From Bacteroides sp. (GTDB lineage: Bacteria; Bacteroidota; Bacteroidia; Bacteroidales; Bacteroidaceae): a stretch of DNA of 59,592 nt. The notes under the pieces are model-generated. The model saw only the letters and a program-made list of their open reading frames with translations, did no database searches and was not told the origin of the DNA. Numbering within the stretch: the stretch's first letter is position 1; each line of letters starts with the position of its first letter. A program made the translations under genes and the position numbers. Positions 38,298-45,722 of this stretch are shown one piece after another. The stretch covers positions 1 to 59,592 of the forward strand of contig JAMPDJ010000017.1 of NCBI GenBank assembly GCA_023665805.1. The letters are read 5' to 3'.

Positions 38298-38711
38298 ATG
38301 AAGAAAACATTACTTACAGCATTTGCCGTCTGCACAGTATTTGTCAGTTGCAGCACGAACAAGACTACAAGTTCCGATGTCACAATTGACCTGCAGGGCC
38401 AATGGACCATTGTGAAGGCCTGTGGCATAGATACCGACAAGGCCGAACAAACACCTTTCATAAGTTTTACAGACAGCGGAACAGTCAACGGATATGCATC
38501 TGTCAACAATTTCTTTGGCAACTATACCGCCAAAGGTGACAGCCTGTCTTTCGACAAAATGGGAATGACCATGATGGCAGGTCCAGACATGGACATAGAA
38601 GCGGCCATAGTACAGGCTCTCAACGACAGCAAGACCATGGCGGTTCAAGGCGACACTCTACTGGTTAAAAATGCCGAAGGCAAGACTGTGATGGCCCTGC
38701 TGCGCGACTGA
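38298..38711 (+). CDS. META-domain (HslJ-like) lipoprotein
   Basis: A 137-aa lipoprotein: MKKTLLTAFAVCTVFVSCST, with the lipobox ending at Cys 18. The mature part is a single META domain: LQGQWTIVKACGI, PFISFTDSGTVNGYASVNNFFGNYTAKGDSLSFDKMGMTMMAG. The conserved F-x-G-x-x-G-x-N-x-[FY] segment is partly changed. Related proteins (HslJ) are linked to heat-shock or novobiocin tolerance; the role here is unknown. ATG 38298 is supported by the signal sequence and by the TATATTTG box at 38216-38223. It is a single-gene unit. Confidence 0.87.
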   Translation: MKKTLLTAFAVCTVFVSCSTNKTTSSDVTIDLQGQWTIVKACGIDTDKAEQTPFISFTDSGTVNGYASVNNFFGNYTAKGDSLSFDKMGMTMMAGPDMDIEAAIVQALNDSKTMAVQGDTLLVKNAEGKTVMALLRD

Positions 38712-38900
38712 CGCATCACATCCTACAGCTCATGGCACCCCACATCGTGGTCTGCTGAAATCTCATCATGACGTCCCGATTTTACACGCAAGTATAACCT
38801 TGTGTGCAGAATTGGGGCGTATTTTTGTACAGATTACGGCACAAATGCAATAATTAAACTATTTTAGGGCAACTTTGGCATGGATAATAGTAAAACAGGC

Positions 38901-38908
38901 TACCTTTG
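38901..38908 (+). promoter_or_regulatory. -7 box TACCTTTG ahead of the TPR-like/kor genes
   Basis: TAnnTTTG 29 bp before ATG 38937. It probably starts a transcript continuing into korDABC, as no terminator intervenes. Confidence 0.6.
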
Positions 38909-38936
38909 TGTAATAATAGGAACACAAGGACGGTGT

Positions 38937-39128
38937 ATGCAATCCGACACAACAGAGCAGAAACACATCGAACTCGGGGATGCCTCGTGGAAAGCGCAGG
39001 ATTGGAAATCTTGCCTTGACAATTATGCAGAAGCCATACGCCTCAACCCCAAAAGCCAGGCTGTGGCCAAGAGAGATATGGTCATGAGCATCATATCCTT
39101 CTACCACAAGGATATGCTCAATCCGTGA
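38937..39128 (+). CDS. Small TPR-like protein upstream of kor operon
   Basis: A 63-aa protein with about one and a half tetratricopeptide-like helices (IELGDASWKAQDWKSCLDNY followed by AEAIRLNPKSQAVAK). The pattern W/G-A-Y-A fits TPR consensus positions, and no other domain fits in this length. ATG 38937 was chosen because the -7 box at 38901-38908 overlaps an earlier in-frame start. It is 53 bp upstream of korD with no terminator between, so it is probably the leading gene of that operon; a role in oxidoreductase assembly would be speculation. Confidence 0.72.
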   Translation: MQSDTTEQKHIELGDASWKAQDWKSCLDNYAEAIRLNPKSQAVAKRDMVMSIISFYHKDMLNP

Positions 39129-39181
39129 CCTTACAATAATATCCACGCTATAAAGCCACCAATACACATTAACTGACAAAA

Positions 39182-39406
39182 ATGGCCAAATACAGAGGAG
39201 TCATAGAGGTAGATACGGAACGGTGCAAAGGATGCAATCTATGCGCAGTGGCCTGTCCGTTGCACTTGATAGAATTATCCACACGAGTCAACCATCACGG
39301 ATATAACTATGCCGTACAAGTGGCACCGGCACAATGCAATGGTTGCAGCTCATGCGGCATAATATGTCCAGACGGTTGCATCACAGTCTACCGTGCAGCA
39401 GAATGA
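39182..39406 (+). CDS. korD: 2-oxoacid:ferredoxin oxidoreductase, delta (ferredoxin) subunit
   Basis: A 74-aa protein with two [4Fe-4S] cluster motifs: CKGCNLCAVACP near residues 14-25 and CNGCSSCGIICP near 51-62. It passes electrons from the catalytic subunits to free ferredoxin. Together with the next three genes it forms a KorDABC-type 2-oxoglutarate (or related branched 2-oxoacid) oxidoreductase, used by anaerobic Bacteroidales instead of the lipoate-dependent dehydrogenase. It starts 53 bp after the TPR-like gene. Confidence 0.93.
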   Translation: MAKYRGVIEVDTERCKGCNLCAVACPLHLIELSTRVNHHGYNYAVQVAPAQCNGCSSCGIICPDGCITVYRAAE

Positions 39407-39431
39407 ACTTCCCCACCCACTTAACACATAT

Positions 39432-40526
39432 ATGCAGAAAGACAACGAAATACTCTTGCTCAAAGGCAATGAAGCCATAGCCCACGCAGCCATCAGGTAT
39501 GGTTTCGATGGTTTCTTTGGTTACCCCATTACCCCGCAAAGCGAGATATTGGAAACATTGTCACTCTTGCGCCCCTGGGAGACCACCGGTATGGTAGTGT
39601 TGCAGAGCGAAAGCGAGGTGGCAAGCATCAACATGATATATGCCGGAGGAAGTTCTGGCAAATGCGTTCTCACATCCTCATCCAGCATAGGTATCTCACT
39701 GATGCAAGAGGTCATACCATACATGGCCATCTGCGAAGTGCTCGGGCTTATCGTATCCGTACAACGCGGTGGTCCCGGACTGGGCACCATACAACCGTCT
39801 CAGGCAGACTATTACCAGGCCGTCTACGGAGGTGGCAATGGTGATTATCATACGGTGGTTTTGGCTCCAAGTTCCGTACAGGAAAGTTGCGACATGGTAG
39901 GTCTGGCCAAAGAACTGATGATGAAATGGCGCATCCCCGTGATGATACTATCGGACGGAAGCATAGGACAGATGATGGAAAAGTGCGTGCTGCCTCCATA
40001 TACTCCGCGTCGGACGGATGAGGAAATTCGCCGCGAATGCCCATGGGCAACCAATGGTCTGGGCCTAAAAAACAGGAAGCCAAATGTGACCACCAGCCTG
40101 GAACTGGATCCGCAACTCTTGGAGCAGCGCAATCATGCCCTGCATGCCAAATACGAAAAGATCAAACAAGAGGAGACACGAGCCGAGCACTACCTCACCG
40201 AAGATGCAGAAGTGATAATCGTTGCTTTCGGTTCAGTAGCTCGCGTGGCCATGGGTACCGTAGACGAGTTACGCGAACAGGGGCACCGTATCGGATTGTT
40301 ACGCCCCATAACCCTGTGGCCTTTTCCGGAGAAAGACATACTGGAACTGAGTTCCAAAGTAAGACATATGATAGTGGCAGAACTGAACGAGGGGCAAATG
40401 TTGCGTGATGTGGAATGGGCGGCACAGTTCCGTTGCCCTATCAGTTTCATAGGGCATTGTGGTGGCATGATGCTCACACCGGACGAAATCGCACGCAAGG
40501 TCAGCGAATTGTTTATTCAAGGCTGA
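39432..40526 (+). CDS. korA: 2-oxoacid:ferredoxin oxidoreductase, alpha subunit
   Basis: A 364-aa subunit with the pyrimidine-binding part of the thiamine-diphosphate fold: LLKGNEAIAHAAIRYG then FFGYPITPQSEILE near residues 27-40. QSESEVASINMIYAGGSSG near 62 is the conserved activation segment. The C-terminal half (VIIVAFGSVARVAM) is the domain II/III fold for 2-oxoacid and CoA handling. ATG 39432 was chosen; an earlier in-frame ATG at 39393 overlaps korD. Sequence alone suggests the 2-oxoglutarate branch (KorA) rather than 2-ketoisovalerate. Confidence 0.92.
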   Translation: MQKDNEILLLKGNEAIAHAAIRYGFDGFFGYPITPQSEILETLSLLRPWETTGMVVLQSESEVASINMIYAGGSSGKCVLTSSSSIGISLMQEVIPYMAICEVLGLIVSVQRGGPGLGTIQPSQADYYQAVYGGGNGDYHTVVLAPSSVQESCDMVGLAKELMMKWRIPVMILSDGSIGQMMEKCVLPPYTPRRTDEEIRRECPWATNGLGLKNRKPNVTTSLELDPQLLEQRNHALHAKYEKIKQEETRAEHYLTEDAEVIIVAFGSVARVAMGTVDELREQGHRIGLLRPITLWPFPEKDILELSSKVRHMIVAELNEGQMLRDVEWAAQFRCPISFIGHCGGMMLTPDEIARKVSELFIQG

Positions 40527-40617
40527 CAATCACACCGCCAACCTCGGGGCTATTCCAGAAACCACATCAGTACCAACAATACGGTTTCCTCTTGTCCAAC
40601 AAAGCAAGTCTACAGTC

Positions 40618-41388
40618 ATGGAATATAACAACATCAAGTCACCACAACACTGCGTCTACACCAAACCACGTCTGATGAACGACACCAACATGCACTACTG
40701 TCCTGGATGCGGACATTCCGTGGTGCACAAGCTGGTGGCGGAAATCCTGGACGAAATGGCCATAGAGGAAAACACCATAGGAGTATGTCCCGTTGGATGT
40801 GCCGTATTTGCCTATCGCTATTTGGACATCGACTGGATAGAGGCGGCACACGGACGTGCACCAGCATGTGCCTCGGCACTGAAACGCCTGTGGCCCAATC
40901 ACCTCGTATTCACATATCAGGGGGACGGTGACTTGGCATGCATAGGCACTGCCGAAACCATACAGACACTGAATCGCGGGGACAACATCACCATAATCTT
41001 TATCAACAACGCCATCTATGGAATGACCGGCGGCCAAATGGCTCCGACGACTCTAATGGGCATGAAAACCAGCACATGCCCTTATGGCCGACAAGCAGAC
41101 CTACACGGTTTTCCTCTGAAGATTAGCGACATTGCCGCCACATTGGAAGGTACATGCTATGTAACACGCCAAGCCGTGAACACAGTCGGCAATATACGTC
41201 GTGCCAAGAAAGCCATACGTCAGGCCTTCGAGAACAGCATGCATGGGCGCGGCTCCTCTTTGGTGGAAATAGTAAGCACTTGTTCCGCAGGATGGAAGAT
41301 GACACCAGAACAAAGCAACCAATGGTTGGCTGACAACATGTTGCCCTACTATCCTTTGGGTGACTTAAAGAACACCTTAGACAAGTAA
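40618..41388 (+). CDS. korB: 2-oxoacid:ferredoxin oxidoreductase, beta subunit
   Basis: A 256-aa subunit binding the diphosphate of thiamine-PP. YCPGCGHSVVHKLVAE near residues 24-39 carries Cys residues conserved in the family. The Mg-TPP motif is GDGDLACIGTAETIQTLNRG near 102-121, ending FINNAIYGMTGGQMAPTT. It carries out decarboxylation with KorA and passes electrons to KorD. The 91-bp gap to korA is unusually long for this operon but has no terminator. It is separated from korC by 4 bp. Confidence 0.94.
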   Translation: MEYNNIKSPQHCVYTKPRLMNDTNMHYCPGCGHSVVHKLVAEILDEMAIEENTIGVCPVGCAVFAYRYLDIDWIEAAHGRAPACASALKRLWPNHLVFTYQGDGDLACIGTAETIQTLNRGDNITIIFINNAIYGMTGGQMAPTTLMGMKTSTCPYGRQADLHGFPLKISDIAATLEGTCYVTRQAVNTVGNIRRAKKAIRQAFENSMHGRGSSLVEIVSTCSAGWKMTPEQSNQWLADNMLPYYPLGDLKNTLDK

Positions 41389-41392
41389 CACC

Positions 41393-41953
41393 ATGAAAGA
41401 AGAAATAATCATATCCGGATTTGGGGGCCAAGGGGTTCTCTCCATTGGCAAAATACTGGCCTATGGTGGCATCATGGAGAACAAGGAGGTTACATGGATG
41501 CCGTCTTACGGTCCCGAACAGCGTGGAGGTACGGCAAATGTCACCGTCATCCTATCGGACAAACGCATCACCTCTCCAGTACTCAATGCTTACGACACGG
41601 CCATAATCCTCAACCAGCCTTCGCTGGACCGTTTTATGCCACTGCTGAAACCAGGTGGTACACTCATCTATGACCCAGCCAGCATACTTAGTGTACCAAC
41701 ACGCACAGACATCAACATCTATAGCATTCCAGCCATGTCTGAAGCTGCAAACATGCAGAATGCAAAAGTCTTCAACATGCTCCTTTTAGGTGGCCTCATC
41801 CAGGTCCGCCCGATCGTCACCGTGGAAAACGTAGTACAAGCTCTGCACAAGACCCTGCCGGAACGGCACCACCACCTCATCCCCATGAACGAAGAAGCCA
41901 TACGCCACGGCATGAATATAATACAACAGAAGCAAGAGGCTTCGTTGTCTTGA
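41393..41953 (+). CDS. korC: 2-oxoacid:ferredoxin oxidoreductase, gamma subunit
   Basis: A 186-aa CoA-binding subunit. The signature ISGFGGQGVLSIGKILAYGG lies near residues 5-24, followed by MPSYGPEQRGGTANVTVILSD near 38-58. Last gene of korDABC. It stops 20 bp before a terminator hairpin, beyond which the GC-rich accessory island starts. Confidence 0.94.
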   Translation: MKEEIIISGFGGQGVLSIGKILAYGGIMENKEVTWMPSYGPEQRGGTANVTVILSDKRITSPVLNAYDTAIILNQPSLDRFMPLLKPGGTLIYDPASILSVPTRTDINIYSIPAMSEAANMQNAKVFNMLLLGGLIQVRPIVTVENVVQALHKTLPERHHHLIPMNEEAIRHGMNIIQQKQEASLS

Positions 41954-41973
41954 ACACGATACTCCACACAAGT

Positions 41974-42017
41974 TGCACTGCACTGCTCATTACAACAATG
42001 ACTGGCAGTGCATTTTT
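41974..42017 (+). terminator. Intrinsic terminator of the kor operon
   Basis: TGCACTGC (41974-41981, or the overlapping repeat 41979-41986) pairs with GCAGTGCA (42005-42012), followed by TTTTT (42013-42017). It marks the last host feature before the island. Confidence 0.75.
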
Positions 42018-42029
42018 ATTTGTCACCAT

Positions 42030-42357
42030 TCGATACGCCATTGCAACAACACAAACAGGTATCACCTGCTGGTGCTGTACTACGCCTACCTCAGAGTCTC
42101 CAACAAGGACAAGGAAGTTCCCCGACCTCACGGACTTCATCTCTGACCTCACCACCGCCAAGTTCAAAACCATCAGCGTAGTACTAAAGGGTACAGTGGG
42201 AGCTGCTGGAGGGAGCCACCAAGGAAGACGAGGAGGAGAACGTACCGGGGGAAGGCTGACGGCATGCCGCATGTACAGCCGCGTGGTGGGCGAGGTGGCG
42301 CAGCTGCAGAAGGAGGCAATGGAATGGGAGAAGCTTCTCAACTCCAGGACGAAATGA
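42030..42357 (+). pseudogene. Degenerate copy of the tail-chaperone gene pair
   Basis: From about 42030 the DNA matches the chaperone region at 48378-48835: the segment encoding YHLLVLYYA..., then VPDLTDFISDLTTAKFKTI-like residues (compare VPDLVDFIAELTTARLKAI), and finally EVAQLQKEAMEWEKLLNS at the end. The 5' part of the first gene is missing, frames shift, and the middle (the body of the second chaperone) is deleted. An open frame of 41950-42357 spans it but begins inside korC and is not a real gene. This is the left part of the direct duplication. Confidence 0.72.
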
Positions 42358-42399
42358 CAAGGACGGACGGTCGCGACATGCAGCCGTCCGCCTTCGTGC

Positions 42400-42609
42400 T
42401 CACTCGCCTCGCACGGCCCTGAGTATGCATTCGCAGATGAAGGCAGACTTCGAGCCCTCCACACGTTCGAGAATCTCGTGCACCTCCTGCGTCGCACTGA
42501 ACGCGTAGGACTTGACGGAAGTGCGTTTTCTGCCCGCACCCTCGCGTTTTCCTCCCCATTGTTTTTGCGGTTTCCGAAATTTTGTGTATTTTTGCCGTCG
42601 AAAAGCCAA
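42400..42609 (-). pseudogene. RHH protein, left copy, probably without a proper start
   Basis: A 69-codon frame encoding WGGKREGAGRKR then a ribbon-helix-helix-like segment (AFSATQEVHEILERVEGSKS), nearly identical to the intact gene at 48878-49054. The ATG used there is changed (TTCGG in place of TATGG on the coding strand), and one extra A is inserted in the following A-run. The only upstream start in frame is TTG at 42609, inside the predicted outer stem of the cloverleaf element. It is probably inactive or poorly translated. Its promoter (42780-42811) is intact. Confidence 0.6.
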
Positions 42610-42724
42610 GGGGCAGGAGGAGCACCTCTCCCCCTGCAGTTTTGGTTCAGAATTGATATTCTATCAAGATTCTGATTGTCCAAAATCTAAATGAAACGGC
42701 TATTTTCATTTTCTCTTGGCTTTT
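42601..42724. ncRNA. Four-stem cloverleaf-like element, left copy
   Basis: The outer stem is 42601-42612 with 42713-42724. The inner hairpins are 42613-42622/42628-42637, 42647-42675 (TTGATA-TTC-TATCAA core, GA bulge) and 42689-42696/42704-42711. The same architecture as 49078-49202, with differing loops. A T8 run follows the outer stem on the plus strand, so a terminator role for plus transcripts is also possible. Confidence 0.5.
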
Positions 42725-42779
42725 TTTTAACGTTTCTCCTACTCTCTTCAAGGTTTTCGTATTTTCCTTTCTCACAATA

Positions 42780-42811
42780 CAAAGATACGACAATTTATTG
42801 AAATACACAAA
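42780..42811 (-). promoter_or_regulatory. Promoter of the left RHH copy
   Basis: Minus strand TTTG (42808-42811), 20 bp, TATCTTTG (42780-42787): full consensus match, conserved in the right copy. Confidence 0.82.
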
Positions 42812-42860
42812 CATATCAAGGGGAAAGTTTGCGCAAAAACAAACTTTCCCCTTGATATGT
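42811..42860. terminator. Perfect 21-bp inverted repeat downstream of the XRE gene
   Basis: Arms 42811-42831 and 42840-42860 with loop CGCAAAAA and stem top GGAAAGTTTG/CAAACTTTCC. It lies 20 bp after the XRE stop, so it should terminate that transcript. A shorter related inverted repeat lies on the other side of the gene (43183-43214). Confidence 0.75.
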
Positions 42861-42880
42861 CGTCACTCAAAAAGAAACGG

Positions 42881-43111
42881 TCACACCCTGAAAGTCACGT
42901 ACCCGGTAGTCGCGTGCAGCCCGAGCGACACCTCCGCCCCGATGGCATCCGCGATGGAGAGAAGCGATTCCACAGAGAAGTTGCGTTTGCCGTTCTCTAT
43001 GAGAGACAGCGTGGTCTTGTGTATCCCGGTCTTGCTTGACACGTCGTCAAGCGTCAAGCCGTTAGCCTTGCGAATCGAGCGCAATTCCCCGGCAAGTTGT
43101 TCGTAGGTCAT
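42881..43111 (-). CDS. Small XRE-family (Cro/CI-type) HTH regulator
   Basis: A 76-aa DNA-binding protein made almost entirely of a Cro/CI helix-turn-helix: YEQLAGELRSIRKANGLTLDDVSSKTGIHKTTLSLIENGK, with a short C-terminal extension (EVSLGLHATTGYVTFRV). ATG 43111 was chosen because a -7 box (TACCTTTG, 43142-43149) would overlap the earlier in-frame start at 43144. It lies between the left repeat copy and the portal gene. It is a candidate island repressor, but its size also fits an antitoxin; no toxin-like partner is adjacent. Confidence 0.85.
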   Translation of the reverse strand: MTYEQLAGELRSIRKANGLTLDDVSSKTGIHKTTLSLIENGKRNFSVESLLSIADAIGAEVSLGLHATTGYVTFRV

Positions 43112-43141
43112 ATTTGCTGTTTTTTTTATTTTTATTAAATG

Positions 43142-43149
43142 CAAAGGTA
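43142..43149 (-). promoter_or_regulatory. -7 box TACCTTTG of the XRE gene
   Basis: Minus-strand TAnnTTTG 31 bp before the chosen ATG. The usual -33 TTTG is absent, as in regulated promoters. Confidence 0.6.
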
Positions 43150-43182
43150 CAGCTTTTTAGCGACATATATAAACATTTAGAT

Positions 43183-43214
43183 ATAAAAGTTTGCAAAAAA
43201 AACAAAACTTTTAT
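43183..43214. repeat. Inverted repeat upstream of the XRE gene, possible operator
   Basis: ATAAAAGTTT (43183-43192) and AAACTTTTAT (43205-43214) around an A-rich spacer. The core AAAGTTTGC...CAAAACTTT resembles the stem top of the 42811-42860 repeat. It is placed between the XRE promoter and the portal gene. Confidence 0.5.
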
Positions 43215-43287
43215 GTCATTCGATTCGTTATTAATGGTTATCCCGTTCCCCTGTTCCGTCCGATAAGCAGCAGCATATCGTACAAGT

Positions 43288-44457
43288 ATGGGATTATTCA
43301 ATTTTATCGGGAAGAGGGAGTCGGCCGGCAAGGAATCGGGCAAGGGGGCCACGGTCCCCAGCAGGCGTGTCTGGGTCAACAGCGCGGACAGGGCCATGCA
43401 GGTGGCCGCCTTCAACCACGCCGTGGGCCTCAGGAGCCGCACCGCGGCCATGGCCGTGCTGAGGTTCGAGCGCAGGCTCCCCGACGGGCGGTGGGAGGAG
43501 TTCAGCAAGGGCAGCCAGGAGTACAGGCACCTGAACTGGCTGCTGCAGGTCCGCCCCAACAGCCGCATGACCGCATGCCAGATGTGGACCAGGCTGCACC
43601 TGCTCAGGGACCTGAAGGGCTCCGGCGGCATACTCATAGAACGTGCCGGAGGCCGGATACAGTCGCTGATTCCGGTATCGGTGGAGTGGAACCGGCCGGA
43701 CGACACGTACACGGCCACCTCGGACGAGTTCTGCAGGAGCTGGACCAACGTCCCCCCCGGCGACATAGTCGTGGTGAGGAACATGCCCGTGCCCGGCTGG
43801 CCGTCGGGCCGGAGCCTCCAGCACTATGCCGCGAACACGCTTTCCCTCGCGGCAACGGCCGAGTCCATGTGCCTCGACGTCGTGAGCAAGGGAGGAACAT
43901 TCAAGGCAATAGTCCGGCAGGAGGAGCAGATGAGCGGCCTGCAGGGCATCGGCAGGCTCAACGACAATGAGATGCGCCAGAACGCCGACACGCAGAGCGA
44001 GCACGACCACGGCATATTCCGCTTCCGCTTCGACACCTCGGCCCTGTGCCTTGACTCCGACAAGAGCAAGGCGGAGACGGCCCAGATATACGTCAATTCG
44101 GGAATCAAGACGGCCGACGAGGTGAGAGCCTCCATGGGGCTGCCAAGGAGCAAGGCCGAGGCCGCCCCCGTCAGGACGGCAAGCGAGTTCGGGCAGGCCT
44201 CCGTCCGTTACGAACAGGCAAGGAAGATATGGGCGTGGGTCACATGGGTGAGAGGCGCACGCGCCCTCCACCACGGACATATGGAGGTATACCAGACCGT
44301 AATGGTGAGGTCCGACCCCCACGACTGCCTGGACAGGCACTGCCGCCTGCTGATAGACGGGAAATACTATGCGGTGGATTCCTTCCACGAGAGCCGCGAA
44401 CGCCACGAGTGCCAGCTCACGGCATTCGAGATAGACAACGTCAACCAGCAGGACTGA
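43288..44457 (+). CDS. Chimeric portal / head-tail adaptor protein
   Basis: A 389-aa protein that appears to be two phage proteins joined in frame. Residues about 1-220 match the N-terminal part of HK97-type portals (VWVNSADRAMQVAAFNHAVG, WLLQVRPNSRMTACQMW, GSGGILIERAGGRIQSLIPV, HYAANTLSLAATAES). Residues about 248-295 look like the portal C-terminus (FDTSALCLDSDKSKAETAQI, NSGIKTADEVRASMGLPRS). Roughly 100 residues of the portal core are missing between them. Residues about 312-385 match a head-tail adaptor (KIWAWVTWVRGARALHHGHM, LIDGKYYAVDSFHESRERHE) lacking its own N-terminus. It is unlikely to form a working portal ring as it stands. First structural gene of the island; no terminase precedes it. 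Confidence 0.78.
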   Translation: MGLFNFIGKRESAGKESGKGATVPSRRVWVNSADRAMQVAAFNHAVGLRSRTAAMAVLRFERRLPDGRWEEFSKGSQEYRHLNWLLQVRPNSRMTACQMWTRLHLLRDLKGSGGILIERAGGRIQSLIPVSVEWNRPDDTYTATSDEFCRSWTNVPPGDIVVVRNMPVPGWPSGRSLQHYAANTLSLAATAESMCLDVVSKGGTFKAIVRQEEQMSGLQGIGRLNDNEMRQNADTQSEHDHGIFRFRFDTSALCLDSDKSKAETAQIYVNSGIKTADEVRASMGLPRSKAEAAPVRTASEFGQASVRYEQARKIWAWVTWVRGARALHHGHMEVYQTVMVRSDPHDCLDRHCRLLIDGKYYAVDSFHESRERHECQLTAFEIDNVNQQD

Positions 44458-44458
44458 G

Positions 44459-45022
44459 ATGGCACAGGTAATAGAGATAGAAGGCATGGACGAGATCATC
44501 CGCGGCATCGGAGAGCTCGCCGTGGACGACAGGCGCATGTCGAGGAACATCAGGACCATCCTCCGCAAGGTGCTTTCGGACGCGAGACGGGCCGTCAGCC
44601 GGCAGGCGAGGGCGAACATCGACAAGGACCCCCGCAAGGCCTACATGGCCGTCCGGCACGCCGTCTACCGCAGGATACTGGGCGGACAGGTGAACATCCT
44701 GTCCAGGCGCACGAACAACGGCAGGATGTACGTGGGGAGGAAGACACCCGGGCTGCGTCCAGGCCAGCGCGGAGGCAACCGCCGCAAGAGAAGCGCGAGG
44801 ACGGAGCAGGTGGACTCCTACTACGGCAGCGACCGCGGATTCATCCTGCGGTTCATCAACGCCGGCACCGAAGAACGCCACACCAGGTACGGACGCAGGG
44901 GCAGCATCTCCGCCCGAAACTGGTTCGGAGGCGCGAGCTCGTCCGCCCTGGACAAGGCGGCAGGAGAGTTCGCGGAACTGGTGGAAAGGGCCGTGGAGGA
45001 AGTATGGACGAGACATGGTTAA
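44459..45022 (+). CDS. HK97 gp10-like head-tail connector protein
   Basis: A 187-aa basic protein resembling the HK97 gp10 / head-tail joining group. An N-terminal EGMDEIIRGIGELAVDD segment is followed by a conserved helix (TILRKVLSDARRAVSRQAR). An Arg-rich middle (TPGLRPGQRGGNRRKRSAR) comes next. The C-terminal FINAGTEERHTRYGRRG and RNWFGGASSSALDKAA carry the characteristic G-T and R-x-F/W blocks. It starts one base after the portal chimera stop and slightly overlaps the protease frame. It would connect capsid and tail during assembly. Confidence 0.75.
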   Translation: MAQVIEIEGMDEIIRGIGELAVDDRRMSRNIRTILRKVLSDARRAVSRQARANIDKDPRKAYMAVRHAVYRRILGGQVNILSRRTNNGRMYVGRKTPGLRPGQRGGNRRKRSARTEQVDSYYGSDRGFILRFINAGTEERHTRYGRRGSISARNWFGGASSSALDKAAGEFAELVERAVEEVWTRHG

Positions 45023-45050
45023 CCGGAATCACTATAACACGCAAGAGTAT

Positions 45051-45695
45051 ATGAGCAAGAGAATTTCTTTTACACCGACCGGCTTGCACGTCCGCGAGGC
45101 CGGAGAGAACGAAGGCGACAGCCGCATAATAGAGGGCTGCGGAATCGTCTTCGACAAGGAGACGGTTCTTTACGAGAACGGAAACTACCGCGAGAGCGAG
45201 ATCATAAGACGCAGTTGCATCACGGAAGAATTCCTGCTCGAACAGGACATCAAGCTGAACCTGCTCCACAACAGACTTTCCAGCATGGCCAGGCGCCGCC
45301 GTGGCGAAGGCGCCTTGAACCTCGAAGTGCGCGAGGACGGCCTGTACTTCACCTTCGAGGCCCCCAAGTGCGACCTTGGCGACCGCGCGCTCGCCCTTAT
45401 CAGGAACGGCACGTACACAGGCTGCTCCTTCGAGTTCTACAGCAAGGACTACGAGGTGACCAAGCGCGGAGAGAACGACTATCTCATCACACATACCGCG
45501 TTCGAAAGGCTTACGGCCATCACCATCGCCATGGACCCGGCGTACGAGCAGACCAGCGTGAACGCGAGGGAGGAATGGGAGAAGGGGCACCCCAAGGAAC
45601 TCCGGACCGCCACGGAAGAAGAAGAGGAAGGGCGGACGGAAGACCGAGGACGCGAGAAGCGCGGACGCAAGGCGAGATATTACGCGACATTATAA
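45051..45695 (+). CDS. HK97-type prohead maturation protease
   Basis: A 214-aa serine protease (226 aa if the in-frame ATG at 45015 is used) that processes the capsid during maturation. The fold is recognisable from FTPTGLHVREAGE, RIIEGCGIVFDKETVLYENG, and the catalytic His in LNLLHNRLSSMARRRRG. The catalytic Ser is in GTYTGCSFEFYSKD. ITHTAFERLTAITIAMDPAYEQT closes the fold. The C-terminal tail is highly charged (EEEEEGRTEDRGREKRGRK). Directly upstream of the major capsid gene, as usual. It appears intact. Confidence 0.88.
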   Translation: MSKRISFTPTGLHVREAGENEGDSRIIEGCGIVFDKETVLYENGNYRESEIIRRSCITEEFLLEQDIKLNLLHNRLSSMARRRRGEGALNLEVREDGLYFTFEAPKCDLGDRALALIRNGTYTGCSFEFYSKDYEVTKRGENDYLITHTAFERLTAITIAMDPAYEQTSVNAREEWEKGHPKELRTATEEEEEGRTEDRGREKRGRKARYYATL

Positions 45696-45722
45696 CTTTT
45701 TTTTCAACTAAAAACTATCGTC

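Larger units (their letters stand above)
42300..42790. repeat. Direct repeat, left copy (chaperone end / RHH / cloverleaf / promoter)
   Basis: About 490 bp roughly 90% or more identical by eye to 48778-49266, in the same orientation and about 6.5 kb apart. It includes the end of the second chaperone, the RHH gene, the four-stem element and the RHH promoter. Confidence 0.85.
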
